64,000 nt of DNA from Shewanella sp. KX20019 (GTDB taxonomy: Bacteria; Pseudomonadota; Gammaproteobacteria; Enterobacterales; Shewanellaceae). Shown piece after piece: positions 45,383 to 54,780 of the stretch. The stretch is from the NCBI RefSeq assembly GCF_016757755.1, contig NZ_CP068437.1, positions 3,162,001 through 3,226,000 on the forward strand, written 5' to 3'. Position 1 is the stretch's first letter. Each line of letters opens with the position of its first letter. The notes beneath the pieces are model-generated. The model worked only from the letters and a program-made list of their open reading frames with translations, was not told the origin of the DNA and did not search any database. The position numbers were made by a program, and so were the translations under genes.

Positions 45383-48034
45383 ATGTTCAACAACAAACCT
45401 TCTTGGCTAATGCCGACATTAATCGCTACCGCAGTTGCAATAAGTTTGGGGGCTTGCTCATCTGACGATGACGATACAACAACAGAAATAGAGACACCGC
45501 CCGTTGTCACTCCTGAACCAGAAGGGCCAACGTTCCCTGAAGGTGCAATAATGATCGAGGACGGTGAAAACCTCACTATTCGTATCCAAGAAGCGCTTAT
45601 CGATGCGCAAAGTAACGATGTGATCGTTCTGCCAAAAGGGACATTTGAGATCGAATCAACACTTTTATTTGATGGTGATGTCGACGGTGATGGTAGTTAC
45701 GCTAAAAATATAACCATAATGGGCTACGGTCAGAATGAGACCATTCTGGATTTCTCAAAATCTAACTCTGGCGACGGTATCTTTGTTCAAAATGCGGTCA
45801 ATATAATCATTCAAGATCTGTCTGTGAATGAAGCTAAAAATAACGGTATCAAGCTTAAGAATACTAACGGCATTATATTACGTCGCCTCGCTACTGTTTG
45901 GGAGGGTGAACTAGATGAAGGTAATGGAGCTTATGGCCTCTATCCAGTCGAGTGTGAAAACATTCTTATTGAAGACACTTATGTACGCGGTAGTGCTGAT
46001 GCGGGTATTTATGTCGGTCAATCGCAATACATAGTTGTTAGACGTAATATAGCCAAAGAAAACGTTGCCGGTATTGAGATTGAAAACTCAAAATATGCTG
46101 ATGTGTATGACAACGAAGCCATGGGTAATACTGGTGGTATCCTTGTTTTCGACCTGCCGATTAACAACCATAGATATGGTTCCAGTGTCAGGATTTTCAA
46201 TAACAAAGTCTACGATAACAATACTAAAAACTTTGCTAACGCTTCAGCCAACCCTGCAGGTGTTCATATTGTGCCGCCGGGCACAGGTATGATTATTCTA
46301 TCTACTGATGACGTTGAAATCTTTAACAACGAAATCACCGGTCACGATACCATGGGTGTGGCAATCACCAGTTTCTTTATTGCTGAGCCTGACATGTCGG
46401 CTTTTGTCGCTAACTATGGCCAGCCAGGCCAACCAATTGAAGATGGCTGGCGACCGACACCACGTAATATTTATCTGCACGATAACGTCATCAGCGGGTA
46501 TGGCCAAAAGCCAAACGGCTACCTAATTGATGATATAATTAAAGGATACCTTTTTACCCACGGTGCATTTCCAGGAGTTTTATATGATGGCCTCGGCGAA
46601 ATGCTATCCAATAATGGTACCGCTGCTTACTTAGGCCTTCAAGAGTTGCCTTTTTCTACAGACGGCAGTGATAACGTTTGTGCAAGCGATAATGGTGATG
46701 TGTCATTTGGTCGCTTATACGCTAACGATAATACTGATCCAGCCAACCCTGAAGTGCTTTATGAGAAAACTCAAAATAAGCTGATGAACTGTGCTCAGGT
46801 GAGCTTACCCGTTCATACCGTGACCTTTGGTGATCAAATTTTCGGTTGCGGCGTTGATGACAATACCGAAGGTTGTGATGGTGGTATTCTCGTCGGTGGT
46901 GGCGGTAGCATTGGCGAAGATGAAGGCGGCCTGGTAGGAGATGGTGACTTAAGTCTTTGTAAGGCCGAAAGCACTAATGCCTCTTGGGACGCACTGCTGA
47001 AAGCAAACTGTCCAAACCTTTCAGACTACAACTTGTTTGCCGATGCAACAAATCCAGGCAACGCCCCCAACTCTGGTGGCCTACCTTATGATTTAAATAC
47101 GCCACTGTTTACTGATTACTCAAGTAAATACCGCTACGTATTTGTGCCTGAAGGTAAAAAAGCTGATTTCTCGGCTATGGAGTCAATGGACTTCCCTGTC
47201 GGCACGGTCTTAGTGAAGACATTTGCACTTCCTGCTGATACGAGTAAGCGTGGCTTATCGAATGAAGACTTGGTCGAAACACGTTTATTAATCCATCGTG
47301 AGAGTGGTTGGACTGCACTGCCTTATGTGTGGAACGCTGAAAAAGTGGATGCTGTACTCGCGAAAGCGGGCGCAATTCAAGGGAAAAAGGTTGTCCACAA
47401 TGGCGACACCATGGACTTTGATTATGTCGTGCCGAGCATGAACCAGTGTAAACAGTGTCACCAATTTAAGCCTGATGCAGATAGTCCTGCGAAATTTGTC
47501 CCTATTGGACCCAAAGCACGCCAACTTAACAGAGATTATGCCTACAGTGATGGCAGCATGAATCAGTTGTTAAAATGGCAGTCCGCTGGCATTTTACAAG
47601 GTGTTCCAGAGGTGGCTACGATCGACACCGTACCGGCTTACAATGATGGTGATGAGACCAGCGTTGCCGAGCTTAGTGATGACGCATTGATGAAAACAGC
47701 CAAAGGTTATTTAGACATTAACTGCGCTCATTGTCATCGCCCAGAAGGTAATGCCTCTAATACAGGTCTAAAGCTCGAATATTGGAGAGATTACGCTGAA
47801 GACGCTGGCTATTCGCACGGTACATGTAAGTCACCCGTTGCCTATGGGGGCGGTTCACTTGGCTTTGACGTTGTCCCTGGCAGCCCAGAAGAATCAATCT
47901 TGCACTTCCGTATGGACAGTAATGATCCTGGTGACAGAATGCCAGAAATTGGTAGAAGTCTCTCTCACGCTGAAGGCGTTGCATTAATCAACGAGTGGAT
48001 TAAGCGCCTGCCTAGTGCATCTTGCTCAGGTTAA
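45383..48034 (+). CDS. Lipoprotein fusing a parallel beta-helix domain to a diheme c-type cytochrome module
   Basis: 883 residues from the ATG at 45383 (GGAG upstream; an earlier in-frame start adds 15 residues before the signal). The lipobox ends in LGAC (Cys25), then an acidic linker. Residues about 50-430 are a right-handed beta-helix: recurring I-x-I and N/D-rich turns such as ILIEDTYVRGSADAGIYVGQSQYIVVRRNIA and AGIEIENSKYADVYDNEAMGNTGGI, close to the TIGR03805 type. After a Gly-rich hinge (about 500-530), the C-terminal module carries two heme-binding motifs, CKQCH (689-693) and CAHCH (781-785), as in SO2930-type proteins (TIGR03806-like). The downstream gene is a stand-alone copy of this module. 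It may be a surface or periplasmic redox enzyme; the substrate is unknown. Confidence 0.85.
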   Translation: MFNNKPSWLMPTLIATAVAISLGACSSDDDDTTTEIETPPVVTPEPEGPTFPEGAIMIEDGENLTIRIQEALIDAQSNDVIVLPKGTFEIESTLLFDGDVDGDGSYAKNITIMGYGQNETILDFSKSNSGDGIFVQNAVNIIIQDLSVNEAKNNGIKLKNTNGIILRRLATVWEGELDEGNGAYGLYPVECENILIEDTYVRGSADAGIYVGQSQYIVVRRNIAKENVAGIEIENSKYADVYDNEAMGNTGGILVFDLPINNHRYGSSVRIFNNKVYDNNTKNFANASANPAGVHIVPPGTGMIILSTDDVEIFNNEITGHDTMGVAITSFFIAEPDMSAFVANYGQPGQPIEDGWRPTPRNIYLHDNVISGYGQKPNGYLIDDIIKGYLFTHGAFPGVLYDGLGEMLSNNGTAAYLGLQELPFSTDGSDNVCASDNGDVSFGRLYANDNTDPANPEVLYEKTQNKLMNCAQVSLPVHTVTFGDQIFGCGVDDNTEGCDGGILVGGGGSIGEDEGGLVGDGDLSLCKAESTNASWDALLKANCPNLSDYNLFADATNPGNAPNSGGLPYDLNTPLFTDYSSKYRYVFVPEGKKADFSAMESMDFPVGTVLVKTFALPADTSKRGLSNEDLVETRLLIHRESGWTALPYVWNAEKVDAVLAKAGAIQGKKVVHNGDTMDFDYVVPSMNQCKQCHQFKPDADSPAKFVPIGPKARQLNRDYAYSDGSMNQLLKWQSAGILQGVPEVATIDTVPAYNDGDETSVAELSDDALMKTAKGYLDINCAHCHRPEGNASNTGLKLEYWRDYAEDAGYSHGTCKSPVAYGGGSLGFDVVPGSPEESILHFRMDSNDPGDRMPEIGRSLSHAEGVALINEWIKRLPSASCSG

Positions 48035-48045
48035 TTTAGCAGACT

Positions 48046-48074
48046 AAAAAGGCCGGGATGTTCCCGGCTTTTTT
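48046..48074 (+). terminator. Terminator after the beta-helix cytochrome gene
   Basis: A 13-base stem around a TGT loop (AAAAAGGCCGGGA with TCCCGGCTTTTTT, one G-U pair), followed by T residues. It implies that the next cytochrome gene is at least partly transcribed separately. Confidence 0.83.
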
Positions 48075-48136
48075 ATCATAATCACTTAATTGCCAATACC
48101 CGTTCCTCAAAAAATCAACCACTGTCTAGGTGAGTT

Positions 48137-49327
48137 ATGCATAATCTAGTTATCCTCTGTCTAATGCTACTTCTTAGCGCCTGTGGCGGCTCCAGCGACA
48201 CAAAAGAACTCGCTAACGAAGAAGCACCACAGTCCCCCACTGAACCAACAACGGATCCTGATCCATCACAGTCAGCATGTGACGCCACGACCAGTGAGGT
48301 AAACTGGAACGCCTTAATGACTGAAGATTGCCAGCAATTATCACAATATGGATTGTTTATAGATCCCAGTATTCCGACTATTGACCCTATCGCTCCGGGG
48401 ATCAGCTATCAGCTTGCTACGCAATTGTTCTCCAACTACGCTAGTAAACACCGCTTCATATTTGTTCCTCCTGGGGAGAAAATAGCATATCACTCAAGTG
48501 ACACCTTCGAGATGCCAATCGGCACTGTTCTTGTCAAAACGTTCTCGTTACCCTTTGATACACAAGTGCTTGGCGCAAGTAATGAAGTGCTCATTGAAAC
48601 TCGATTACTAATCCATAGAGAAGCGGGCTGGACCACCCTGCCCTATATTTGGAAAAACAACCAAGCAACACTACAACAAGCAGGCATGGATATTCCCCAC
48701 AGTTTGAACCATCAAGGTAACCAAGAAACTTTCGATTATCACGTCCCAAGTCGCGCAGAATGTAAAATTTGCCATCAATCAACGTTTGCCAGTGACGATC
48801 AAACAGTTCGTATTCGCCCGATAGGGATTAAAGCGCATCTACTCAATCTCGATATTAATCATCAAGGCCAGTCCAGTAATCAACTATTGCATTGGCAACA
48901 ACTCAATATGCTCTCTGGATTACCTAAACTTAGCGAAGTTGGCAAAACCGCTGACATACTTGACCAAAGCGCATCCCTGACAACGAGGGCAAAAGGCTAT
49001 TTGGATATCAACTGCGCTCATTGTCACAATTCTGACGGGTTTGCCAGTATTTCAGGGCTACGCCTTGGTTTTTATGTCGACCATACTAGCTATCAATACG
49101 GTATTTGTAAGCAACCGCCGGGCTGGGATGGTGGTGCCAAAGGCTTGTCTTACGACATTATTCCTAGCGATGGAGAGCACTCTATTTTGGTTTATCGCCA
49201 AGAGCTTAATGAGCCCAAAGATAGAATGCCGCCGATAGGGAGAGCCATTACCCACACCGAAGCTGTGACCGTGATTAAAGACTGGATTGATGCTATGGCA
49301 CCCGAGCTGGGCAATTGCCAGCACTAA
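48137..49327 (+). CDS. Diheme c-type cytochrome lipoprotein (SO2930-like), paralogue of the upstream C-terminal module
   Basis: 396 residues. Lipobox LLLSAC (Cys16) anchors it to a membrane. CDATTSEVNWNALMTEDCQQLSQYGLF matches the start of the cytochrome module in the upstream fusion protein. YASKHRFIFVPPGEKIAY, PIGTVLVKTFSLPFDT and ETRLLIHREAGWTTLPYIW are also shared. Heme motifs are CKICH (209-213) and CAHCH (293-297). The last 30 codons are repeated twice more downstream in a 147-bp tandem array. It likely exchanges electrons in the envelope; partner and substrate are unknown. Confidence 0.87.
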   Translation: MHNLVILCLMLLLSACGGSSDTKELANEEAPQSPTEPTTDPDPSQSACDATTSEVNWNALMTEDCQQLSQYGLFIDPSIPTIDPIAPGISYQLATQLFSNYASKHRFIFVPPGEKIAYHSSDTFEMPIGTVLVKTFSLPFDTQVLGASNEVLIETRLLIHREAGWTTLPYIWKNNQATLQQAGMDIPHSLNHQGNQETFDYHVPSRAECKICHQSTFASDDQTVRIRPIGIKAHLLNLDINHQGQSSNQLLHWQQLNMLSGLPKLSEVGKTADILDQSASLTTRAKGYLDINCAHCHNSDGFASISGLRLGFYVDHTSYQYGICKQPPGWDGGAKGLSYDIIPSDGEHSILVYRQELNEPKDRMPPIGRAITHTEAVTVIKDWIDAMAPELGNCQH

Positions 49328-49664
49328 GAACGGAGTAAAGAGTAAAGAGTAAAGAGTAATCGAAAGCGAATGCTCCACCATATAGCAAGAGCCATTACCC
49401 ACACTGAAGCTGTGACCGTGATTAAAGACTGGATTGATGCTATGGCACCTGAACTTGGCAATTGCCAGCACTAGGTAAGGAGTTAGGAGTTAAGAGTTAG
49501 GAGTCATCGAAAGCGAATGCTCCATCATATAGGGAGAGCCATTACCCACACTGAAGCTGTGACCGTGATTAAAGACTGGATTGATGCTATGGCACCTGAA
49601 CTTGGTAATTGCCAGCAGTAAGTAAAGAGTAAGGAGTTAAGAGTAAGGAGTAAGGAGTAATCGA
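49235..49664 (+). repeat. 147-bp tandem array copying the 3' end of the cytochrome gene
   Basis: Units begin at 49235, 49382 and 49529, an exact 147-base period. Each contains the last ~30 codons of the gene plus a stop (49327, 49474, 49621). Each stop is followed by a spacer of heptamer-like repeats (variants of AGTAAAG and AGTTAGG), 42 bases long between units. Units 2 and 3 differ from the true gene end mainly at third codon positions. Each carries its own in-frame ATG (49370 and 49517), giving 34-codon frames that end with the same peptide, but no strong ribosome-binding site precedes them. Confidence 0.92.
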
Positions 49665-49678
49665 GTTTGAGTAAGCGC

Positions 49679-50722
49679 TTAATCTTTATTAGTCGCCTTA
49701 CTTTCCCCCTGATGTAGACGATGAAAATGACCCGGAGGATGGCCAATCCAGTGCTTAAAACTCTGCCTAAAATGGCTAATATCTCCAAAGCCCATTAAGT
49801 CGGAGATGGCTTCGATAGAATGTTCACTGGATAAAATAAGATTCACCGCCATTTGGCAGCGAACCTGATCAATCAACTTTTGGTAATTAGTGCCTGCTGC
49901 TGAAAGTCGACGCCTCAGTGTACGTGTACTGATCTCTTGCGTTACCGCCATCGACTCCATACTCGGTAATTGGGGAGCGCATTCTCTTAATACAGCTAGC
50001 ACGTCGGTAATATACGACTGAGCCAGACTTATCTCTGGCGTCAAATCGACATTTTCAAATGAAAAGGTTATCGGCAGCATTAAAAATTTCTGCTCTATAG
50101 ACCACTCAAAAAATTGCCCATCAAACTGAATATTCGCCCCCGTTCGAGACGCTAAAAATTCAGTTTGTCGCTTAGGTTCGGCCAATATAATCTCTTTAGC
50201 TTGAACCTTTTCGCCCGTCAGCTCCTCGGCAAAGGTCATAAGCGAACCGATACTGTGCTGAAACTGACAACTATATTTATCGGTCTCCAACTTATTAGTA
50301 TTAAGCCATCTGACTTTCAGCGCGCCCTCTTCATTTCTAAGGAATATATCAGAAAAACTTCCGACCAATTCGGGATGTGCGATAACAAATTCGAGGCATT
50401 CACCTAGGGTGTTAAACTTGGCTAAATAGCTGAGTAAGAAACCTAAATCAGCAACTTTGTAATCGCTCGCTGCTTTTACTCCAACTTCTGCATCGTTACT
50501 GACATTTTGTAGGTAGGTCATTGCATAATCGACTTGCCATACATAAACAAACTGGCTGTGTACTAGCTCAGTCTCTGTCACACCGATATCTCGGCACAAT
50601 TGCGCTGCAGCCGAGCGACCAAAGTGCTTTTTTAAGTAATTAACCAAATTCCTCAATTCATACGCGGGGTAGGATTGATCGCCAACCATTAGATGAGGTT
50701 TATAACTGCAGACTTGGTGCAT
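49679..50722 (-). CDS. AraC-family regulator with arabinose_bd-type N-terminal domain
   Basis: 347 residues. The N-terminal ~230 residues (ELRNLVNYLKKHFGRSAAAQLCRDIGVTETEL and later VADLGFLLSYLAKFNTLGECLEFV) are those of the OruR/MmsR-like group. Two helix-turn-helix units occupy about 245-340, including TLRRRLSAAGTNYQKLIDQVRCQMAVNLI and AISDLMGFGDISHFRQSFKHWIGHPPGHFH. GGAG precedes the ATG. It faces the cytochrome genes tail to tail; its targets are unknown. Confidence 0.9.
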   Translation of the reverse strand: MHQVCSYKPHLMVGDQSYPAYELRNLVNYLKKHFGRSAAAQLCRDIGVTETELVHSQFVYVWQVDYAMTYLQNVSNDAEVGVKAASDYKVADLGFLLSYLAKFNTLGECLEFVIAHPELVGSFSDIFLRNEEGALKVRWLNTNKLETDKYSCQFQHSIGSLMTFAEELTGEKVQAKEIILAEPKRQTEFLASRTGANIQFDGQFFEWSIEQKFLMLPITFSFENVDLTPEISLAQSYITDVLAVLRECAPQLPSMESMAVTQEISTRTLRRRLSAAGTNYQKLIDQVRCQMAVNLILSSEHSIEAISDLMGFGDISHFRQSFKHWIGHPPGHFHRLHQGESKATNKD

Positions 50723-50805
50723 TTTACTCCACTAATATAATGACTGGTTAACTATATTTTTAGCGGATCTAAATACGAATTAATAGTCTTAAGGGATAAT
50801 TAGTG

Positions 50806-50832
50806 ACAAAAAAACCTGCCTCAGCAGGTTTT
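50806..50832 (-). terminator. Terminator of sohB
   Basis: A 9-bp stem AAAACCTGC / GCAGGTTTT, with the T-run on the minus strand just after the sohB stop. Confidence 0.82.
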
Positions 50833-50854
50833 CTCTATTAACGTTCAGCGTGGA

Positions 50855-51886
50855 TTACTTGTGCGGCTGATCTTTCTCTGCAAATTTATTAAAAATTGCA
50901 TTAAACGAAAGCGAGGCGCCATGAGCAATTTTATCTGCAAGTTTTTTCTTCAGCTGGTAAGTCACCTTCACTACAGTGCGCTCATTTGCAAGCTTCATTA
51001 TCACATCATCACTGGTAGAAACTTCATCGATTAAACCAAGCTCAATGGCTTGCTGGCCATACCAATGCTCACCCGTAGCGACTTTTTCAATATCAAGCTC
51101 TGGACGGTACTTAGAGATAAACTCTTTAAACAGTACATGCGTCTCTTCAAGCTCTTTTTGAAACTTTTCACGCCCTTCATCGGTATTCTCACCAAAAATG
51201 GTCAGCGTACGTTTGAAGTCCCCTGCCGTATGTTGCTCGTAATCAATATCATGCTTTTTAAGCAGACGATTAAAGTTCGGTACTTGAGCTACCACACCAA
51301 TAGAACCGACAATAGCGAAAGGAGCTGCATAGACCTTATTAGCCACACACGCCATCATGTAGCCACCGCTGGCAGCCACTTTATCGACACAGATAGATAA
51401 TGGAATTTCAGCTTGTCTCAAACGATCAAGCTGGCTTGAAGCAAGTCCATAGCCATGTACCATGCCGCCGCCACTTTCGACGTTGACGATAACTTCATCA
51501 CCTTTGTCTGCGATAGTCAAAATAGCGCTGATCTCTTCACGCAGTGACGCTACTTCGCTGGCATCGATGCTACCTTTAAAATCGATAACATAGACTTTAG
51601 GGTCTAGTTCAGGCTCCTTATTGTCTTTTTGTGCTTTCTCTAGCGCTTTTTCGTCAGCCTTTAGCTGCTTCTCATAGGCCTTAAATGCTTTTTTAGACAG
51701 CAACTCCTCTTTAAGGTCATGCTTCAACGATTTCAAGTCATCGCTGATATTGGTAATTTTGAGCTCACCCTTGTCTGTTTTATGCTTTATCGTTGATGCT
51801 AATACCACAATCACAACAGCCAAAATCGATACTACAATCGTTACCGCTTTTGCAAAAAATAACCCGTACTCGTACAGAAATTCCAA
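50855..51886 (-). CDS. sohB: SohB, S49-family inner-membrane protease
   Basis: 343 residues from a TTG at 51886. GGAG lies seven bases before it, and the resulting MEFLYEYGLFFAKAVTIVV matches the E. coli SohB start; the longer frame from TTG 51898 would bury that ribosome-binding site. One N-terminal span is followed by a helical linker and the protease domain. The nucleophile Ser is in KVAASGGYMMACVA, and VESGGGMVHGYG and AIVGSIGVV are conserved. It probably degrades envelope proteins as a suppressor of DegP loss does in E. coli. Confidence 0.92.
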   Translation of the reverse strand: MEFLYEYGLFFAKAVTIVVSILAVVIVVLASTIKHKTDKGELKITNISDDLKSLKHDLKEELLSKKAFKAYEKQLKADEKALEKAQKDNKEPELDPKVYVIDFKGSIDASEVASLREEISAILTIADKGDEVIVNVESGGGMVHGYGLASSQLDRLRQAEIPLSICVDKVAASGGYMMACVANKVYAAPFAIVGSIGVVAQVPNFNRLLKKHDIDYEQHTAGDFKRTLTIFGENTDEGREKFQKELEETHVLFKEFISKYRPELDIEKVATGEHWYGQQAIELGLIDEVSTSDDVIMKLANERTVVKVTYQLKKKLADKIAHGASLSFNAIFNKFAEKDQPHK

Positions 51887-51966
51887 AATATTCTCCAACC
51901 TAATCGATTTTTTGATTTTGTTAATTGCCGCTATTCTAACAGCTATTTGGTAATAAAAAATGCCAA

Positions 51967-51997
51967 TAAAAAACCCAGCATAAGCTGGGTCTTTTTT
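51967..51997. terminator. Terminator between the lipase-like gene and sohB
   Basis: A 7-bp stem ACCCAGC / GCTGGGT with an ATAA loop and T-runs possible on both strands. On the minus strand it follows the stop of the 52017-54518 gene. Confidence 0.8.
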
Positions 51998-52016
51998 GAT
52001 TAAAAAGCAATCTACT

Positions 52017-54518
52017 TTACATACAAGGTTGGACTACAGCTGCTGCAGCATCAGGGCCTACAACCAAACCAAGATAGATAGTCGGGCTCACGGCATCCGG
52101 CAAACCAGCACTATAAGAGAAAAATGCTGCTTGAGTCTGCATCTCAACAGTCACCACATCTTCTAAGCCATCAGTAACACCTTCAACAGGTGATGGAGAG
52201 ATAATAGAGCTATGGTGTCCTTTAGTAAATCTCACAACACCAGAGCCTACTGTTGTCGTATCGACACACTCAAGACCAAGATTTTCAATGAGCGGCTCAG
52301 TACCAGATACTGGATATCCAGGAACACGGTTAGGCAACACCTGATCAGGCAAGCTGTTAGCGCCATCACCGACGATTTCAATCAGGTGTAGTGGCAAGCC
52401 TGTCGCTTTAAGCATCGCGGCATGGTTAATTGGGTCTGCACTATCGACTGCCGTTTGAACCGCAAAAGCAAAGGTTGGTAAAAACGCATCATATACCATT
52501 TTGACTAATGCATCGTATTCCGGCGTACCGGGCTCATAACCGAGATCTTCATTCGCTTCTTCAACCAGCGCCATAAAGGTTTCGCTGGTAATAATGTTGT
52601 CAAACAACATTGGACCAAACGTGGCTGAGCCTATGAAAGTACCCGCAAACCCTCCTGTAGGCGCAACTAATGATGCAGCATTCAGTTTATAAACATAACT
52701 GAGATCAGCCCCTGTTGGATGCGTTAGCCCCGTATTTGCATAAGTGGCAAAGTCAGTACCTACGATTGCTCCTAAACTTAAACCTTGTGCACTAATCTGG
52801 TTATTGTCAAATACCTGTGGGGCGCCAGCTGCTGCCAATTGTCCAGCATAGCCAGTTAGTGCAGCACGTACGGCTAAATGATCGAAAGTTGCTTGACGGA
52901 AGTTATCACGTACCGTCAGTGTACTTGCTATGTTAATAAACGCTAAAGGATCACCTAATGAAAACAGTGTCTCGTCTCCCACAACTGCGCCGTAGCTAGG
53001 ATCAGATGCTGAAACAGTATACGCACCAGGAACCACTAAATCTTTACCAAATGAGCGGGCACCATGAAGTGGCATATCAATCGCAACAGTGGCAACGCCC
53101 ATCTCTCCATATGTACCAGCATAGGCAAATGCCATCTCCTTACCGCCACCCAAACCATGCAAAGCGATCGTTGTTGGCCAACCTGTAGCGGGTGCTGGCG
53201 CGAAGTTAGGTACCGTCATCTGCACAGGTACAACTTCATAGTTTTTAATTTGCGGGATCGGGTTAAACTTGGTTAGATGCCTCGCCTTATCAGCAGCTGT
53301 GCCGTCATCCAAGAACCATAGTTTGCCAGCCAATTGCGCTGGGTCGCTCAATGCAGCAACTGGATCTTCGATGCCATGCACTGTTGCTTGTGTAAAGTAG
53401 TTCTCTTGGCTCAGCGTGCCCGCTTGCAGCGCGGTCAGTACTGACACTGGGCTATCATAAGCCGCTGTCCACCAGCCGCTAATTGAAATATTGCCTTCCG
53501 CATCGAAACAGTTTGTTGATGAGCATTCACTGTATACCGGCAGTTTTAATGAAGCACTCCAAACATTAACTTTACTCGCACCGCCATAGGCTGGGTGCTC
53601 TGGCGGCATCATCAACACTTGCGCCAACGTATAACCACTGTCAGTAGGCGGAGTTACAAACTCAGGCATATAACCAGGCTGGCCTGCAATTAATAGTTTT
53701 GACACTTCATAAACATCAGCAACAGATTGCGTGGTAAATAGTCCTGAATAACTAACGGATTCAGCATCCGGGCCACCCGCAGCTGCCATCCCCTTCTCGT
53801 AACTGTTTACCGCGGCTTGCAGTAAAAGCTGTGAAGGTGTTTCTAGTGGCTTAGTTTCAATATCTAACTTCAGCAATATGTAGGTAGATGAAGGTGCGAT
53901 TGCACGTCCTGCTGAATCTTGGATCAGGTTGGTGGTGGCATATATGTAAGACTGTTTCGCTTTAAGTGGTTTAAGCGGCACGATAACTATTTTATTACCT
54001 GAGGTTGTCGTAACGAAATCAACACCAAACTGCAGCTCTTCACCGATTTTACAGGCTGAAATATCAGGCGCGCTGCTACATTCTGGATCAGAAGAAAGTG
54101 AACCGCCCACTGTTGCTTCGAACATTCTTACCGCACCGGGTTGTTCAACCGATGCTTTACTTAAGGTCAATACAGTACCGTCGCTGTCCATCGCTGGAGC
54201 AACTTCAATACTTATAGGCGCTGTGGTAGACCAACCATCTAATGCACCCAAGGCTATGCTTGGATCGGTATAATCCCCGTTTGCTTCGCTTGGCTTGGTT
54301 GGATCGTCATCTTGTGGGATATTAATGGTACCATCAAGAGTTCCACTAAAAAGGATATCGTTAGGTAGCGGTAATTCACCGTTGCCGGGATCGAAAACAA
54401 TGACAGACTGAGGGACCAATGGTTCCGTCTTATCTACTAATTCGTTATAACTGTCTTCACTACAAGCAGTGAGACCCAATGCAGATGTGATTGCGACACC
54501 CAAAAAGAGCTTTTTCAT
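52017..54518 (-). CDS. Large surface lipase-like lipoprotein (VolA / Pla-1 / cef type)
   Basis: 833 residues. Lipobox LGLTAC (Cys19) makes a lipoprotein. The N-terminal region opens FDPGNGELPLPNDILFSGTLDGTINIP, typical of VolA/Pla-1-type proteins. The hydrolase part contains ATGWPTTIALHGLGGGKEMAFAYAG (oxyanion region) and the nucleophile elbow GLSLGAIVG (GxSxG). A candidate catalytic His lies in KGHHSSII near the C-terminus. In Vibrio, VolA is a surface lysophospholipase. Four to six Cys are scattered and could form disulfides. It is a separate transcript from sohB. Confidence 0.85.
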   Translation of the reverse strand: MKKLFLGVAITSALGLTACSEDSYNELVDKTEPLVPQSVIVFDPGNGELPLPNDILFSGTLDGTINIPQDDDPTKPSEANGDYTDPSIALGALDGWSTTAPISIEVAPAMDSDGTVLTLSKASVEQPGAVRMFEATVGGSLSSDPECSSAPDISACKIGEELQFGVDFVTTTSGNKIVIVPLKPLKAKQSYIYATTNLIQDSAGRAIAPSSTYILLKLDIETKPLETPSQLLLQAAVNSYEKGMAAAGGPDAESVSYSGLFTTQSVADVYEVSKLLIAGQPGYMPEFVTPPTDSGYTLAQVLMMPPEHPAYGGASKVNVWSASLKLPVYSECSSTNCFDAEGNISISGWWTAAYDSPVSVLTALQAGTLSQENYFTQATVHGIEDPVAALSDPAQLAGKLWFLDDGTAADKARHLTKFNPIPQIKNYEVVPVQMTVPNFAPAPATGWPTTIALHGLGGGKEMAFAYAGTYGEMGVATVAIDMPLHGARSFGKDLVVPGAYTVSASDPSYGAVVGDETLFSLGDPLAFINIASTLTVRDNFRQATFDHLAVRAALTGYAGQLAAAGAPQVFDNNQISAQGLSLGAIVGTDFATYANTGLTHPTGADLSYVYKLNAASLVAPTGGFAGTFIGSATFGPMLFDNIITSETFMALVEEANEDLGYEPGTPEYDALVKMVYDAFLPTFAFAVQTAVDSADPINHAAMLKATGLPLHLIEIVGDGANSLPDQVLPNRVPGYPVSGTEPLIENLGLECVDTTTVGSGVVRFTKGHHSSIISPSPVEGVTDGLEDVVTVEMQTQAAFFSYSAGLPDAVSPTIYLGLVVGPDAAAAVVQPCM

Positions 54519-54780
54519 CTTTTTTCCCCAAATCTTGTTGTAATAATTTTGTTTTTACTAGGAAATTGGTCACAATAGTCAGCAAAGTATGACCAATAGG
54601 GCTTATTGTTAGCCCTTAACTCAACTCAAGTTAACGTAAAAGCATTGACTTAGCTACATTTTTGTCACAAACGATTGATGAATAATCGATCAATAATTAA
54701 TCGTTTGTTTTAAACAGCTGTTTACCATATCAGCGACTCTAGAAGTGACGGGCGTTTGAGCTCAGAGGAAGTATTAACTC

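Noticed and set aside
49058..49471. A 137-codon minus-strand frame across the cytochrome gene end and repeat array
   Set aside because: It owes its length to the tandem repeat and lies antisense to a well-supported heme protein.
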